Of a stretch of DNA of 64,000 nucleotides, positions 33,973-46,149 are shown piece after piece (positions within the stretch are counted from its first letter, which is position 1; each line of letters begins with the position of its first letter). Under the pieces are notes generated by a model. It was given only the letters and a program-made list of their open reading frames with translations, was not told where the DNA came from and made no database searches. This stretch comes from Liopterus haemorrhoidalis (Eukaryota > Arthropoda > Insecta > Coleoptera > Dytiscidae), in contig OZ020612.1 in the NCBI GenBank assembly GCA_963971575.1, forward strand, positions 34,761,916 to 34,825,915, read 5' to 3'. Made by a program: the position numbers and the translations under genes.

Positions 33973-35288
33973 CTATAAATGATCCTCTTTGATACCTTAA
34001 AAAGAAAAAACTAAAGTAATTCAAACAATTGGTTGAATCATGACATATAATACCAAGCGAAGCCTACTGAATACACACTCTACAGACATGAACTCGATTC
34101 TTAGCTGTTTATTTAAAAAAAAAAATCTTTCTTAATGTTTAAAATTACCTAATTACATTTTTAATTTAATAAAAAGACAGACACTGCCTTAGCCATACAT
34201 ACAAAAAATTCATAACATTATTACCCATAATTTTGCCATGAATTAAAAAAAGAATTAATTTTATTAAAAACACAAAAACAGCAATGGCAGGAAGATGGAG
34301 GCTGGCAGCAGTTATTAATTTCCACAATTATTAAAGATGGAGTTTTCTCAAGTATAACTGCAATTTTCACAAGCATATCTGGGGGCGCAGCTGAGGGCCA
34401 CAACAGTTTTTCGGAGAGCTGGGCACTCAAATGCGTAAAAAAAAGTAAAATGGATAGTTTATGTTGATTCTGAAACAACTAAATCTAAAATAATTTTATA
34501 TTAATAAAATGTTATGACGCTATTTCGCGAATTTTTAGATCAAACCTTGAACACGAACAAGCTAATCTCACAGACACAAAGAACTTCGTTTTCGGGCTAA
34601 AATTGTCGAGTGTCCAAAAAGAAAACGAAAACAGCTTTGTTTGAGCTACAAACTACATTCCATTAAGTCTGTTAAGTGTATTTAAATTTAAAAATTAAAA
34701 AAAAAATTTATTATCTTAATTTATGAACACTTTTGTTCTTTTTTGTCCTTGTCTCGTAAGTTTAAAGTCATTTAAAATTCATTTACCACTCTAATTGCTT
34801 CTGTTGGAATAAAAAACCAAATAATGCGCAGGTGCATTTAATGTGTGGAAATTTAAAACTCTGAAATGAATTTAAGATCCTTTTAGTTTTCAGAGTAATG
34901 CGTTCTGAATAAATATTAAAACCCGTGGCGCAGCCAAGGGGGGGGGCGACGGGCCACCCCTCCCAGGACCAGCAGAATTAGCACAATTTTTATCAAGTAT
35001 TTTTATCAGAGTGTAATTTTAAAACGACACCTATTAAACGTGAAATAGAGTAGAAATGATAGAAATATAGCAAAAAGAGTAGTTTTGGCGGAAATCGCGG
35101 TAAAAATCGGTATTTGGTTTTATTTTATAGATAAATGTGAAAATTAATATATTCTTAGGTATTTTTAAGATTATGATATTTTATCCACAAAAAGGGCGGT
35201 TAAAAAAACAATTTGGCGTGTTTACCGCCAAACGCAACTCACGTTTGACTCAACAGCTTTACCTACAACTGGAATGGATACTTTACAG

Positions 35289-35536
35289 CAGGGGTCGGCA
35301 ACACGTGGTGCCCGTGAGATTTTTATGCGCCCTTAATATCCAGATAGCGATCTAAACACACCCATACTGAGCCCAATATCGACATCGCATCTATTGGTGA
35401 TTCGACTTGAGCGATCAGCGCTGGATTAGACGACCTTAAGAACCACGAGTGTTTACATATTTTACGTTTTTATGCGCCCTTAATAACATTTGAATTTATA
35501 TGGCGCCCTTGTGGACAAAAAGGTTGCCGACCCCTG
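35289..35536. mobile_element. hAT-type MITE, 248 bp, perfect 8-bp duplication
   Basis: CAGGGGTCGGCAAC and GGTTGCCGACCCCTG TIRs. CTTTACAG flanks both sides (35281-35288 and 35537-35544). The word ATGCGCCCTTAATA is present near both ends. Confidence 0.95.
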
Positions 35537-35944
35537 CTTTACAGGATTATAACAAAACAATTATATGTATCATTATATATATAAACTTTTAATAATATTT
35601 GTCACCTTGCCTGTATCAACAGCTTTTCCAGCATTTTTTTGTTTGATAAAAGGAGCAAAACTGGTGAAGCTCGATTAAATGGATTAGCAACTCTAAATAA
35701 TCATTGGGCAGTAAATATCAAGGATGTGGAGTCAGAGTCGCGAGTCGAGGAGTCGAAGGTTATTGGAGGAGTCGGAGTTGGAGTCGGGAGTCGACTCCAG
35801 ACTCTTTGATTAAATCAAGGATGAGAACAAACCGAAAACGAAAGCAAAATAACCATATTACAAGAATTTTTTAAAGCACGGAACAGGAACGACATTTTAT
35901 TAATAATAATAATAATTATAATAGTCGTTTGTATTTAGCTCCAC

Positions 35945-36025
35945 TAGTCTCTAGTATGACGCGGCTCAAAAGGTTGCTGAAGTTTGAGATTAGTGGACGC
36001 TTGTCAAGACCTGACAAACCCCATC

Positions 36026-36028
<3 letters not shown>
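35945..36028 (-). repeat. second copy of the LINE-tail-linked module
   Basis: Reverse complement begins ATGGGGTTTGTCAGGTCTTG and continues to CATACTAGAGACTAG. It is bounded by ATT microsatellites on both sides (35897-35915 and 36028-36065). See 1287-1365. Confidence 0.6.
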
Positions 36029-36067
<39 letters not shown>

Positions 36068-36330
36068 TTTATTGACCAAATTACAATTACAAAAAATGTT
36101 TTTAGTCAGTCAAATATACATAATATCAATAATACAATGTTTACAAAATTTAATCAAAGCTGACATTTTCAAACTCATCAATGACATAGATTGGATTATT
36201 TGTTAGTACGTTCTTAAGTTTAAATTTGAATTTTTCTAGTGGTAGTGTACAGAGTCCCGCAGGCAAGATATTATATAATTTAACAGCAAAGAACGCTCTG
36301 TTCAAGGTTCTCTGTTCAAGAACGAAAATG
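36028..36330 (-). mobile_element. LINE 3' fragment with (ATT)n tail
   Basis: Minus-strand reading: RTLNRAFFAVKLYNILPAGL, PLEKFKFKLKNVL, then a stop, and AATAAATATTATTATT.. tail. A C-terminal LINE polymerase remnant of about 50 codons. Confidence 0.7.
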
Positions 36331-37371
36331 AAATAATAATAATCAAAACCGGTTTTACCCGGTTTCCTTTATGCTTTCGAGTTTAAAATTTAATTAATAC
36401 TACTCGTATTAACAGATTAATACGATGAGGCAAAAAAGATTTTTGTTTTTACTCATATCCATTTCACCTTTTTTCGTATACCCTGTTTATTATGTTTAAG
36501 CGGAACTAAACTAGATTTTTAGTTTCTTAAGTTGTAACGAGCTTCATGATTATTTCATGTTTCATGCTGGCAGCCAAAATATAAATATTAAAAGGAAAAG
36601 TTACACATTATGAAAAACAAAGTATGTATATAAATTCAATGAAAATTTTTTAAAACTAATATATTCGAAATTTTTTATAAAAAAATACACAAAAAGTCAT
36701 GGTGAAACCAAATTGACATTTTATAAAAACAGCTCAACTTAACCCAAGATATTTAATGTTAGTATAGTCTATTCCTTTGGTTTTAGCGGAACTAGATATT
36801 GAAATCTACTAACTTTCAACGATTGAATGAGGCTTTTTATTATTTTAAATGACGGAAGTTAAAAGTTTAACTTAAACATTTGGAATCGACTACAATTTAC
36901 GAGTGAAAGGAGTCTCGACTCTCGGGTCGGAGTCGGAGTCGGTTTTCAAACATACGGACTCGGGAGTCGTTAATTTTTCTGCCGAGGCCCCATCCCTGGT
37001 AAATATAACACACGAAAAAGTAATAGTTGAAATGATAAAACAACCTCGAAGATGTCTACATATTAGTTTATATGTATTTTTGATTCGACCCTCCCCAAGA
37101 CCAAATCCTGGTTGCGCCACTAATTAAAACAGTAAATGCTTTTCTAAATTTAGAGATTAAAAAGCTATACGTAAGTATGGGGCATGTTCTAGTTTGGTAG
37201 CCTATTGATACCTAATTTGGGTGTTTCTAAATAGGAATCTTGTTATGTTGAAAAGAGGGAGTAGTATTGATGAATTGGTTGTTTGCTGTCTTTTTTTGAT
37301 TACTTATTTAATCAGATTACCTTAACATTTAGGCTATTCCAAACGTTTAAGTGGAACTAACTGGTATATGA

Positions 37372-38615
37372 GACCCTCATACAGCAAAGACTAGAAAGGG
37401 AGATAGAAGACGGGGATCTTCTTAGTAAATTCCAGTTTGGGTTCCGAAAGAACCGGTCAACGATCCAGACTGATAAGAAAGTTCATGACCCACCCCCAGA
37501 ATCGCAGAGCGACGTAGCACATGCTCATCGCGCTGGATGTGAAAAAAGTCTTTAACACCGCCAGCTGGGTGCTAATCCTGGAGGAACTCTAGATATGGAC
37601 GATCTGGCTCTAAAAGCCACGGCAAAAAACGAGGAGGACCTGATGTACAATGTGAATGTAAACCTCAAGAGGATCAGCGCCTGGATAGAAGAGCACAAGT
37701 TACAGCTAGCTCCCAATAAGACGGAGGCCGTCATCTTGAGAGGTAAGTGTAGGAGGGGCCACATCCCTTTTCGACTAACGGCTCATTAGCGGAACACCTT
37801 AAGACGGCGGCCAACAAGGCGGAAGAAAGAGCTGGAAAACTCCGACGATTCATGCCGAACATTGGGGGCCCCAACTGAGGCAAAAGCAAGGTTTTACTGG
37901 GGACAGTATATTCAACGTTGTTGTACAGAGCCTCTATTTAATGCGGCTTGCTAGGATATGGCAAGTACAACAATTTGTAGGAAAAAACTCAACGCCAGGC
38001 GTTAATAGGGGTAGCCTCGGCTTACCGCATTGTGTCGACTGTGGCCCTACAAGTGGTGACAGGAAATCTCCCTCTGTGAGTCATTGCAGAAGAAAGGCGA
38101 CAGATATACGAGGCAGGAGGGGGATCTGAGGTTAGAAACGCTGCCAGAACACAGTCGGTGGATAAATGGCAGGAGAAGTAGTCCAGGAATCAGGATCAAG
38201 GCCAGTGGAAAAAAAGCTCATCCCCAAAATACCAGAGTGCAGCCACTCAAGTTCGCACCTGCAAGTTCGGGAACATAGACTACTATGTCACACAAGCCCC
38301 GACAGCTGACAGCCCATGGGTCTTTTAAGTCATTCTCCCTGAGGATTGGGAAGGACCAGGAGGACTACTGTACGTACTGCGGTGCAGTCGACACAGCCGA
38401 GCATACACTATTCGTATGCAGGAGATGGACTGCAGAAAGATTGCGAGCATACATGAGAAGAGGAGAGAACTTCACAACCGACAACATGGTCCAGATTATG
38501 CGGTACTCCAGGAAAAACTGGGAAACGGTGCGACAGATGCTGTCAGCCATTATGAAGAGGAAGAAGACAGACGAGCGAAAAAGACGGAATAGGGGATGTG
38601 AGGATAGGTTTAGCT
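37372..38615 (+). mobile_element. R1-like LINE polymerase, internally deleted
   Basis: Plus-strand pieces: LIQQRLEREIEDGDLLSKFQ then FGFRKNRST (RT motif). Next, after a deletion, comes MDDLALKATAKNEEDLMYNV (the catalytic YADD has become MDD with loss of Tyr-Ala) and APNKTEAVILRGKCRRGHI. Finally there is a zinc-type C-terminus CTYCGAVDTAEHTLFVCRRW. The 'HKL.LAP.KTEAV.LRG' stretch is characteristic of the R1 clade. Frames are broken near 37560 and 37795. The upstream endonuclease is missing. Confidence 0.85.
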
Positions 38616-38639
38616 AGCCTGTTCGCTTCAAGACGAAAA

Positions 38640-41070
38640 TCCTCACAGATAGTTCATTGGTGGGAAAAAAGGTACAAGCATTCCGACACTACCAAAATGG
38701 TGTCTATAAAAGATTTTCCCTGAATAAAATAAAAAGGCAGAAATACCTGGAATTTTCATTTTTGTAAGTTGTCATGATCTCACTTTTTATGGTTTGAAGT
38801 GGGCTTTTCTTAAACAAAATGATCAAAAGCCTCACTTAATAGGTAAAAGTTACTAGAATTGAAAATTTCCGCCTAAACCAAAGAAACAAGCTATAAGAAA
38901 TATAAATAATAGTAATCCTCCTATACTATAAGTTTTGCTGTTTATTTGTTGCTTGATAGATGTTGGCCAAGTTGTTGTTTTTTTTTGAACTGCTCATGTT
39001 TTATCTTTATGTTAGTTTAGGTTAAGAAGTCACAGAAATAAGTACGATTTTTAGTACGAATTTAAATAGAACCTTTTCTATTGAAAATGGAACTAACACG
39101 CAAATAATTTCGAACCATGATTTGAGCACTGTCAAGAAAATGGTTGCTTAACTCTTCGGACATGTGGGTCATATTGCCACTTTTCCACTGGAGCATTGTC
39201 ATACAGTCACTGCTGAATAGTAAACCACAATTTATTTGCCGTATGTATACCAAAAAGTAAGCGAAAAACGACCAAAAGGGAGAATCTTTCTTTACCATAC
39301 CACATACCGCAGATAGAACTACCGAGTTCCTGACCGCTTCAAGAGCGGAAGTAATTAGGTAATCATCCGCTATACAAATCCGACTTAGCGCCTTGTTACT
39401 TCTTTCTCTTTCCTATTATAAAACATAAAAGTGCGGATTAAAATTTAATAGCTCTGAAACGGCGATTCAAACCTATGATAATCTCGTTTCTGAAGTGACA
39501 CCTGAACGATGGACCTAGATTGAGCTTTTAAGATTGGTTTCACTCGATGTCAAAGTGGACTGAAAATGAAGTTAAATTTTTTGAAAACAATAGAAAAATA
39601 TGACTATACAATTTTGTTGTTTTTCTCGTTATTCGCAAAACTTAAGGGACTATTACCGGTTATAATTTTACCGGTATAAAAATCGTACGCCAACGAAACG
39701 CTGGCGTACAACAAACCTAGTGTTTACTGTCTACGTCACGCTGTACTTGGCTTTGTTATTGCATAGTTGTGTACTAGGAGCTGAGAACAGTACCTATACA
39801 TACTTTTGTAGTCGCTAGTAGTTCGCGAACGGCGAACATATAAGTATACGTAGTACGTGTACGTGTCACGTACACGTACACACATTGTACGGCGCATTGT
39901 ATCGAGTCTGCCGTTCAGCTGTTGCCCGTGTCATGTTTTAAGTTCGCCAGACTGAGGCTACGTACCAAACTACAAAAATAAATGTACGTGTATTCCACAC
40001 TACACAGCCACCAGCCTGAGCTCTGTGCCCGACCCTCGTTCCGTTTCGTTCCATATCGAGTCATACTGGCCACTCGCTAGAATTGGTTCGTGAGTTCGCG
40101 TACTGAAGATTCGTTCGCTGCTTATTAAAATATTCGGTCGTATCAATTCATTGCAACGATTCGTTCTTTTGGAACGAATCGTTCACGAACAACACGTCTC
40201 TAACTTAGATTATGTTGAACAGAAGTATCCGAAATTTTACGGTGAAATATAATATAGTAAATATTATAAAACAAATGCTGGGTAAGTTCCAACAAGTTTT
40301 ATTTGATTTTACTCGATACTAGTACAATTTGATCGAAAAAAGGCGTCTAGTAGGCCTTGAATTTAATTTAAAAAAATGTGAAATGGACTTCTCGATCATA
40401 CTGTATTTCGACAGTTGTGCCATTGTCAAAAATGTATCACAAACTATAAAACATTAGTGTAAAAGTTCATTCTCAGTTTGGTTAAAATTTTAGTGTTAAA
40501 ATTTTCATTTAAAAAAAGTAAAATGTTCACTATTTTTAACAAAGTCCCCGTGTAATTCTTCATTTATTCAGATAGTGTTCATTTTATGAAATATTACTTT
40601 TTTAGTGTTAAAATTAACACTACTTTAACACTTTTTTTAGAGTTTCCACGGCCTTGTAAATAACTAGTTAAGAAAATAAAATTAGATAATAAAAGCGCAG
40701 TATATAAAGATAAATACAGAATTGCCCTTATATAGGTCTTAAAATTGCAAATACCTATATAGGTCAAAATGATCATGAATACAAAACTAAATTTTAGGAA
40801 CACATTGAAGCTATTAAAAATAACAAAGGGGACATTTACAATAAGCGAAGCATGTAATGGACAATGATCTGCTTTGGATATAATTATTTATAATTTTTTT
40901 GCATGTTAATAAGAATGGCAAAAAATTTAAATTGTTAGAGTTTTTAGAAAGAAAAGAACACTGAGTTAACAAATTTTTAACGTATTAACGTGAATCATTT
41001 TCACAAATGACCATATGGAATTTTATAGCTCATCACTTACCAGCAAGTAAAGTATTTACATTAATTATTA
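38640..41070. other. no gene recognised; word-repeat relic at 40085-40200
   Basis: Mostly unique-looking AT-rich sequence. The minus frame at 39062-39298 is open but unrecognised. Around 40085-40200 repeats of GAACGAATCGTTC words with CACGTCTCTAAC at the right look like one end of another word-repeat hAT. Complementary words ACGTACACGT occur near 39855-39885. Confidence 0.35.
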
Positions 41071-41330
41071 TTTTTTACCGACTGCCAACATATATGTATA
41101 AGGGAGGTATTGTGATCATACTGATTTTGACATTTCGAGATTTCGATGGATCTGCATGAATTTAGGTCCCTACATAACGGTTATCGGTTAACTAGAAATG
41201 GGAGTTTACTCGTTTCGGTTTTAAGATTTTTGCGAATATTTCACAACAGAGAAATATTTCTTATATAAAGCAGCATAAATTAAACAAGTACTTTGTGATA
41301 GCGGTCGGTCCTGTGGTGACCACAGCTGAT
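41071..41330 (+). mobile_element. HINE/Helentron-like element, copy B (short)
   Basis: Begins TTTTTTACCGACTGCCA and ends GCGGTCGGTCCTGTGGTG then CCACAGCTGA. It lacks the central part that holds the GTCTG core in copy A, so it is a deletion version. Confidence 0.65.
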
Positions 41331-42029
41331 TTTTTTAAAATGAAATTGTAAGGCAAATGTGGTTTTCTACGGCCAACTCTAGACATAATTTCTTTATTAG
41401 ATTTTAAGTTTAGTTTGTGAACAAACACTTGACAATGATTTAACAGTCGAAGTAGGTACTAGTGTTGAGTGAGGTCATATAAAATTTAGTGGAACTTACC
41501 GAGCATTTGCTTTATATTTTTAGTACTTAGATTGTTTTTTATTTTATTTACTGTTTTATTGGCCATTATTCTTCGACCATATTAACCATACTTAGCTAGT
41601 GGAAGGTAATAACTCACTCAAAGATGTGGTCATTAAGTCTCATTTCGATGATTGCTTTTTGACAATTAAGTTTCTTTTTTTTTCATTATTTGGGCTTTAG
41701 CATTATTAAATTACGAACACGTTAATTGCAGGTCTTAGAACATAGGTATTTTCATTAAAAAAAACTATAGTGTGCTTTGGAATTTTTATGACAGTAAAGT
41801 TCTTTCACGATAACTATGAAATAGTTAGGTTAGGTTAAGTTTGATAAATTTGCATTGTTGCCAATTATTTGTTTACAAATTTCAAAAAAGTGAGCAGAGG
41901 CGATAATGTTACAGAGAGAAGAAGAAAAAAAATTAAATATTTTATTATTCGAATAGAAAATTATGAATTTCGAATTTCAAATGTTCGAATTTGTTTAACT
42001 TAGTTAACGATTATTAAAACATTATTATA

Positions 42030-42426
42030 CTCTATCTCAGAAAGACTGATAGTAATAAATCATTTTGTCAGGCAGTTATCAGTGGCGTGCACATTTTAAA
42101 CACGTTTAAATTGGTTTTGTGTATTTGTATATTACTCTTTATCATTTTATTAAACGCACGAGTGTGACCTTATTTATCATATCAATAAACACACCCTTGT
42201 GACCATATTTTTCCTCAAAATTTTAGGGTCAAATTTTTATGACCTATTGTGTTTAACCCTAGTTCGTATTCCCATATAATATGTGCGGCACACTCGGTTG
42301 TTTTTAACAATATTTCGTTTCGAACTATTCATATTTTGTCGCTTTTGTTTTGCCGCTTCTGTGTGAAAAAATAATAACTTTTTACAAATAACAAATTTTA
42401 TTACTATCAGTCTTTCTGAGATAGAG
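42030..42426. mobile_element. TIR MITE, ~397 bp
   Basis: Perfect 38-bp inverted repeat containing CTCTATCTCAGAAAGACTGA (left arm 42022-42059, right arm 42398-42435). TA at 42028-42029 and 42427-42428 may be the duplication. Non-coding interior. Confidence 0.75.
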
Positions 42427-42439
42427 TATAATAATAAAA

Positions 42440-43450
42440 ATGCGCGGGTACAGCGGTATTTTGACCGAAAAGGCTAAGCGCCCTTTCACTCCGGATCGCC
42501 ACCAGAAAAAAATACCACGGCAGGAACCAATCGGGGGTAACGTCGACCCTATCATCTTGTCGAAACCATACAGCTTCCCACAACGGGTCCTTCTCGGATA
42601 GGACCCACAAACAGGTGGGCGAACCTACAACCCCGCTAGCCGGACCCTAGTCTGTCACAAATACCTGTTCAGTTATCAACACCTGCAAGCCTACTAACGG
42701 CTGGTGGGAATATACCCACTGATCCTTCTCTAGTACATGTAGGGGAATCGTACCCTCTTATCTGGAAAAAAATCTTTGAGAGAATTATTTAGCACTGAAC
42801 GCACTCGACTTGGACACAATAAGTTCAAAGTTCGTGCTGCTGACCTCACACGACTTAATGAACTTATTGACAAGCAAATTCCCCATCAGAGTAGTCTTTG
42901 GGAAATCGACTGTGCTGTATACGCTGCAGTAGCTGTTCTGACGCCAAAGTGGACTTTGGCCTCTAAGGTATTGAATGAAAAACTGCGTATACAGCAATTA
43001 TAGAAGAAAATTACGCATTCACGCCAGGAAGCTTCTCGTATTCAGTGTGCTATTGATACTTTACGAAGTATTAAGCCGTTAGGTGCGAATACTAACCGCA
43101 TATTACACCAACCTTGTATAAAACATCACACACTGAATTTGTCCACTCTCACTCTGCCAAAGCAGAAAGCGATGGATAAATTGAGAAAACTAGCCCTGGC
43201 TAGGAAGAAACTGGTCAACTGGGTTAGGACCATGGAGGAAAATACAATGTTCCTCACGAGCCCATCACGCCTTTTCATGGCCAAACCTGAGGTTTATGAA
43301 CCACTGTTATGAGTCGACAGGACAGAGACTTTCTGGAGGGAGCTTTATGAACACGAGGCGATCATGCAAGATACTCCAGTTTCGAGAGATTTGAAGAATT
43401 CTGTTCACAACGCCTTACAGATTCTCAGGCATGCCCCCTGTTACCCCGGA
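42440..43450 (+). mobile_element. non-LTR-type retroelement, region upstream of the polymerase
   Basis: A GC-richer segment than its surroundings. Plus-strand reading from 42776 gives FKVRAADLTRLNELIDKQIP, then (new frame) QKAMDKLRKLALARKKLVNW, PSRLFMAKPEVYEPLL and ETFWRELYEHEA. This resembles the pre-reverse-transcriptase segment found in some arthropod non-LTR elements (..AxKKxxxx..F.....FWRxLYE). It stops at 43450 where the CR1-like LINE tail starts. Two or more stops are present. Confidence 0.5.
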
Positions 43451-43568
43451 AGAAGTTATTATTATTACAATGTAAAGAGCAGAAGCTAAATGCTTGTTAT
43501 GCTCAAGAGTACAACAAAAATACAAATGTATTAGTACATATTTAAAACTAATATAAAAATAATTAGTT

Positions 43569-46149
43569 TTACAAATTCAATATGGGGGCTATTCGAGCTT
43601 TGAATGAGTTGATGGACGGTGCTGACACTGCGCTCTCGGCTAAGGCGTTCCATTGGTCGAACACACGATTAGATAGAAAATTTTGTCGCTGCTGCTTTCC
43701 GTACTTGTCGTGGCGCAGCTTCAGAGAGTGGCCTTTAAGTCGTTGGTCGGCGTTGATGGAGTACAGAGTCGACATGTCCGTAGAAAACTTTCCAGTTGTC
43801 GCTCTGTACATCTGAATGAGGTCACCTCGAGCTCTGCGGGCTGCAAGAGAGGGGAGATTTAGCCTCTCAAGCCGTTCTTCGTATGATAGAGCTCTGAGAC
43901 ATCTTGGAAGACGAGTCTCTGGACTCCTTCCAGTAATATTTGTCGTGTTGAAGGTGCGGGAACCAGACTACGAAAGCGAACTCCAGGAGTGGGCGGACAT
44001 AGGACAGGTACATTTCGCGAAATAAGCATGGGGTTAGGTCTGGAAATGATTTCTTAATAATGAAGAGGGATTTATTTGCTCTTCTAACGACGTTGATGAC
44101 GTGTGTTGACCATTCTAAGGTAGGTGTGATTGTAATACCCAGGTCAACCGAAGATTTGGCATGTTTCAGAGCGATGTCGCCGAGGTAATAACATGTATTT
44201 GGATTTTTGCGGCCAAGATGTAATACGCAACATTTGGACGTATTCAGAGGGAGCGACCAATTATCACACCACTTATCAACTGCATTGAGGTCCTGTTGTA
44301 AGAGCGACCAGTTACTACAACCGTTCTATATTTTTAAATCATCTGCATACATCTGGTGGCTGGAGGTTATAATTGAAATTACATCGGCCACATAAATGAG
44401 AAACAATATAGGCCCGATCACCGTGCCTTGTGGAATTCCGCTTAGAACTTGTCGGGGGTTAGATTGTTCTGATCCTATGCGCACTTGGAATGTACGGTTG
44501 CTTAAAAATTCTTACATCCAGTGGAGCAATTTTCCCCTAATTCCATAATTTTTAAGCTTCACAAAAAGTAATCTATGTGACATTCTGTCGAAGGCTTTAG
44601 AAAAGTCCAGGTAGATAATATCCATAGGAATTGAAGCATCGAGATGTTTTGTCCACTCATTAGTTGCCAGTAACATGTTTGAGACAACAGATCGACCAGG
44701 GACGAAGCCATGCTGGCTTTGTGGTATAATTGGGTGCTGTAGTAGGTAGGACATTAATTCATCAACTATAATGCGCTCCATAATTTTTGCTGGGATAGAA
44801 ACAAGACTTATGGGTCTATAATTTGATGCTTGCAACCTGTTGCCGCTTTTGAAAATAGGAACAACAGTTGAAGTTAGCCACTTTTTTGGTAGTTGTCCCA
44901 GAGCCAGAGAATTTTTCATTATTTTTGAAAGAGGCATTGCCAATATTTCACTACAGGATTTTAATACCAGTGGATGGATTAAGTCAGGCCCAGGCGACGA
45001 CGAAGTACGTAATGAATTTAGTTTTTCCGCTACAAGCTCTTCTGTAATGTCTATGTTCGACAAGTAATGTTGATCTAGTTGGGATGTCGTCTGGGGATTT
45101 GCGCTTGTATGTTTTGTGAAGTTAGACGAGAAATGCTGAGCAAATAGTTCTGCAACCTGTTTTTCGTTGTCGCATGGGACCTTGCGATTATTCAGCAACA
45201 TAGGGATATTAGTTTTAGATGAAAATACATTTTTGGTGTACGCATAGAATGATTTCTGTCCCCGTGATAATACTTCTGCTTCATAGTCATGTCGAGACTT
45301 TTGGTCGAGACAAAGGTTTGATAATTTTCTAGAAATACGACGGTGGGTCTGATTATCGTGATAGCTCTGAGTTAATTTATAGCGTCTCCATAAATGCTTT
45401 TTCCTGGAAGATAATGTGATTAGGTCTTTGGTCATCCATGGTTTACGCGCACTGGCACGATAATTTGAAGTCGGTGTGTTCCGGGATACGATGTTACTAA
45501 CAGTAGAGGAAAAAGCTTCCCACTGGTCATTGATGTCGGACTCATTGATAATTGCTACCCAGTCAACAGTTGCGAGGTGAGAATTAATCGCTTCAAAGTT
45601 TGCTTTCCATACGTTTGGCTTTGGTGAGGACACATTTCTCTTGCAGAAACAGGCTTGAAAAGTAATTAGGAGATATGAATGGTCCGATATCCCGATTGGA
45701 TCATTATATTCAATGGAAGATATTAAGTTTGGCTGAGTTGTTAGTAGCAAATCCAATAGGGACGGCGTATTTCCTGCACGATACCGAGTGGGTTTTGTTA
45801 TTAATTGCTGGATATTAATATTGACGATTGTACTTGCAAAGATGTGGTCTAGTTCTGGTGCTGTGGGGACAAGTATTATAGGCCATTTTATAGATGGGTA
45901 GTTAAAGTCTCCAACAATAATTAAGTTTTGGTATTGTTCAGAGAGGTTTTCAATAGTTCGACAGAGTTCTGTATCACTTTCTACGCTGGACTTGTTTGGA
46001 CGATACACGTAGTCAATTAGAAATTGTAATCTTCTAATAGTGATTTGTATCCATTTGCTCTCAATTCCATCGATAGTTATAGGTAGTGGGAGGATGAGTG
46101 AATGCCATGTTTCGGATAAACCAACTATTGGTGGTGAGGATGAGCTGAT
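43569..46149 (-). pseudogene. CR1-like ORF2: endonuclease, reverse transcriptase, C-terminal domain
   Basis: Endonuclease motifs are PIVGLSETWH, NLIIVGDFNYPSI and GISDHSYLLITF. The linker leads into reverse-transcriptase motifs SSSPGPDLIHPLVLKSC, WLTSTVVPIFKSGN, NYRPISLVSIPAKIMERII, QHGFVPGRS, IYLDFSKAFDRMSH, SGIPQGTVIGPILFLIY and MYADDLKI (catalytic YADD at 44339-44350). The C-terminal domain (KGHSLKLRHDKYGKQQRQNF, NALAESAVSAPSINSFKARI) is typical of the CR1 group. In-frame stops lie at about 44510 and 44335, and a frameshift near 43930. The first ~25 codons lie at 47945-48005, beyond the nested element. Confidence 0.9.

Larger units (their letters stand above)
35719..36998. mobile_element. 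hAT element with GGAGTCG-word ends, perfect 8-bp duplication
   Basis: Ends CAAGGATG and CATCCCTG, subterminal runs of GGAGTCGGAGT words on both sides (35728-35815 and 36905-36975). GTAAATAT flanks both ends (35711-35718 and 36999-37006). Contains a LINE fragment and MITE relics. Confidence 0.9.
34923..37122. mobile_element. outer hAT element, 2200 bp, perfect 8-bp duplication
   Basis: TIRs CCGTGGCGCAGCCAAGG and GGTTGCGCCACTA. ATTAAAAC flanks both sides (34915-34922 and 37123-37130). Its interior is mostly later insertions: a MITE (35289-35536) and a second hAT (35719-36998). A 1-kb minus/plus coding trace was not found. Confidence 0.9.

Noticed and set aside
36477..37362. Paired TTAAGCGGAACTA-type words that could delimit another MITE
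   Set aside because: Arms are degenerate and several alternative pairings exist; only the family relationship to 31083-31488 is supported.
39062..39298. 78-codon minus-strand frame with protein-like stretches
   Set aside because: Unrecognised, and no convincing splice sites or repeat partner.
40594..40803. Hydrophobic minus-strand peptide considered as the missing Ly6 signal-peptide exon (a phase-compatible GGTATT donor follows)
   Set aside because: The frame starts at GTG and has no suitable in-frame ATG before the hydrophobic stretch; unsupported without transcripts.
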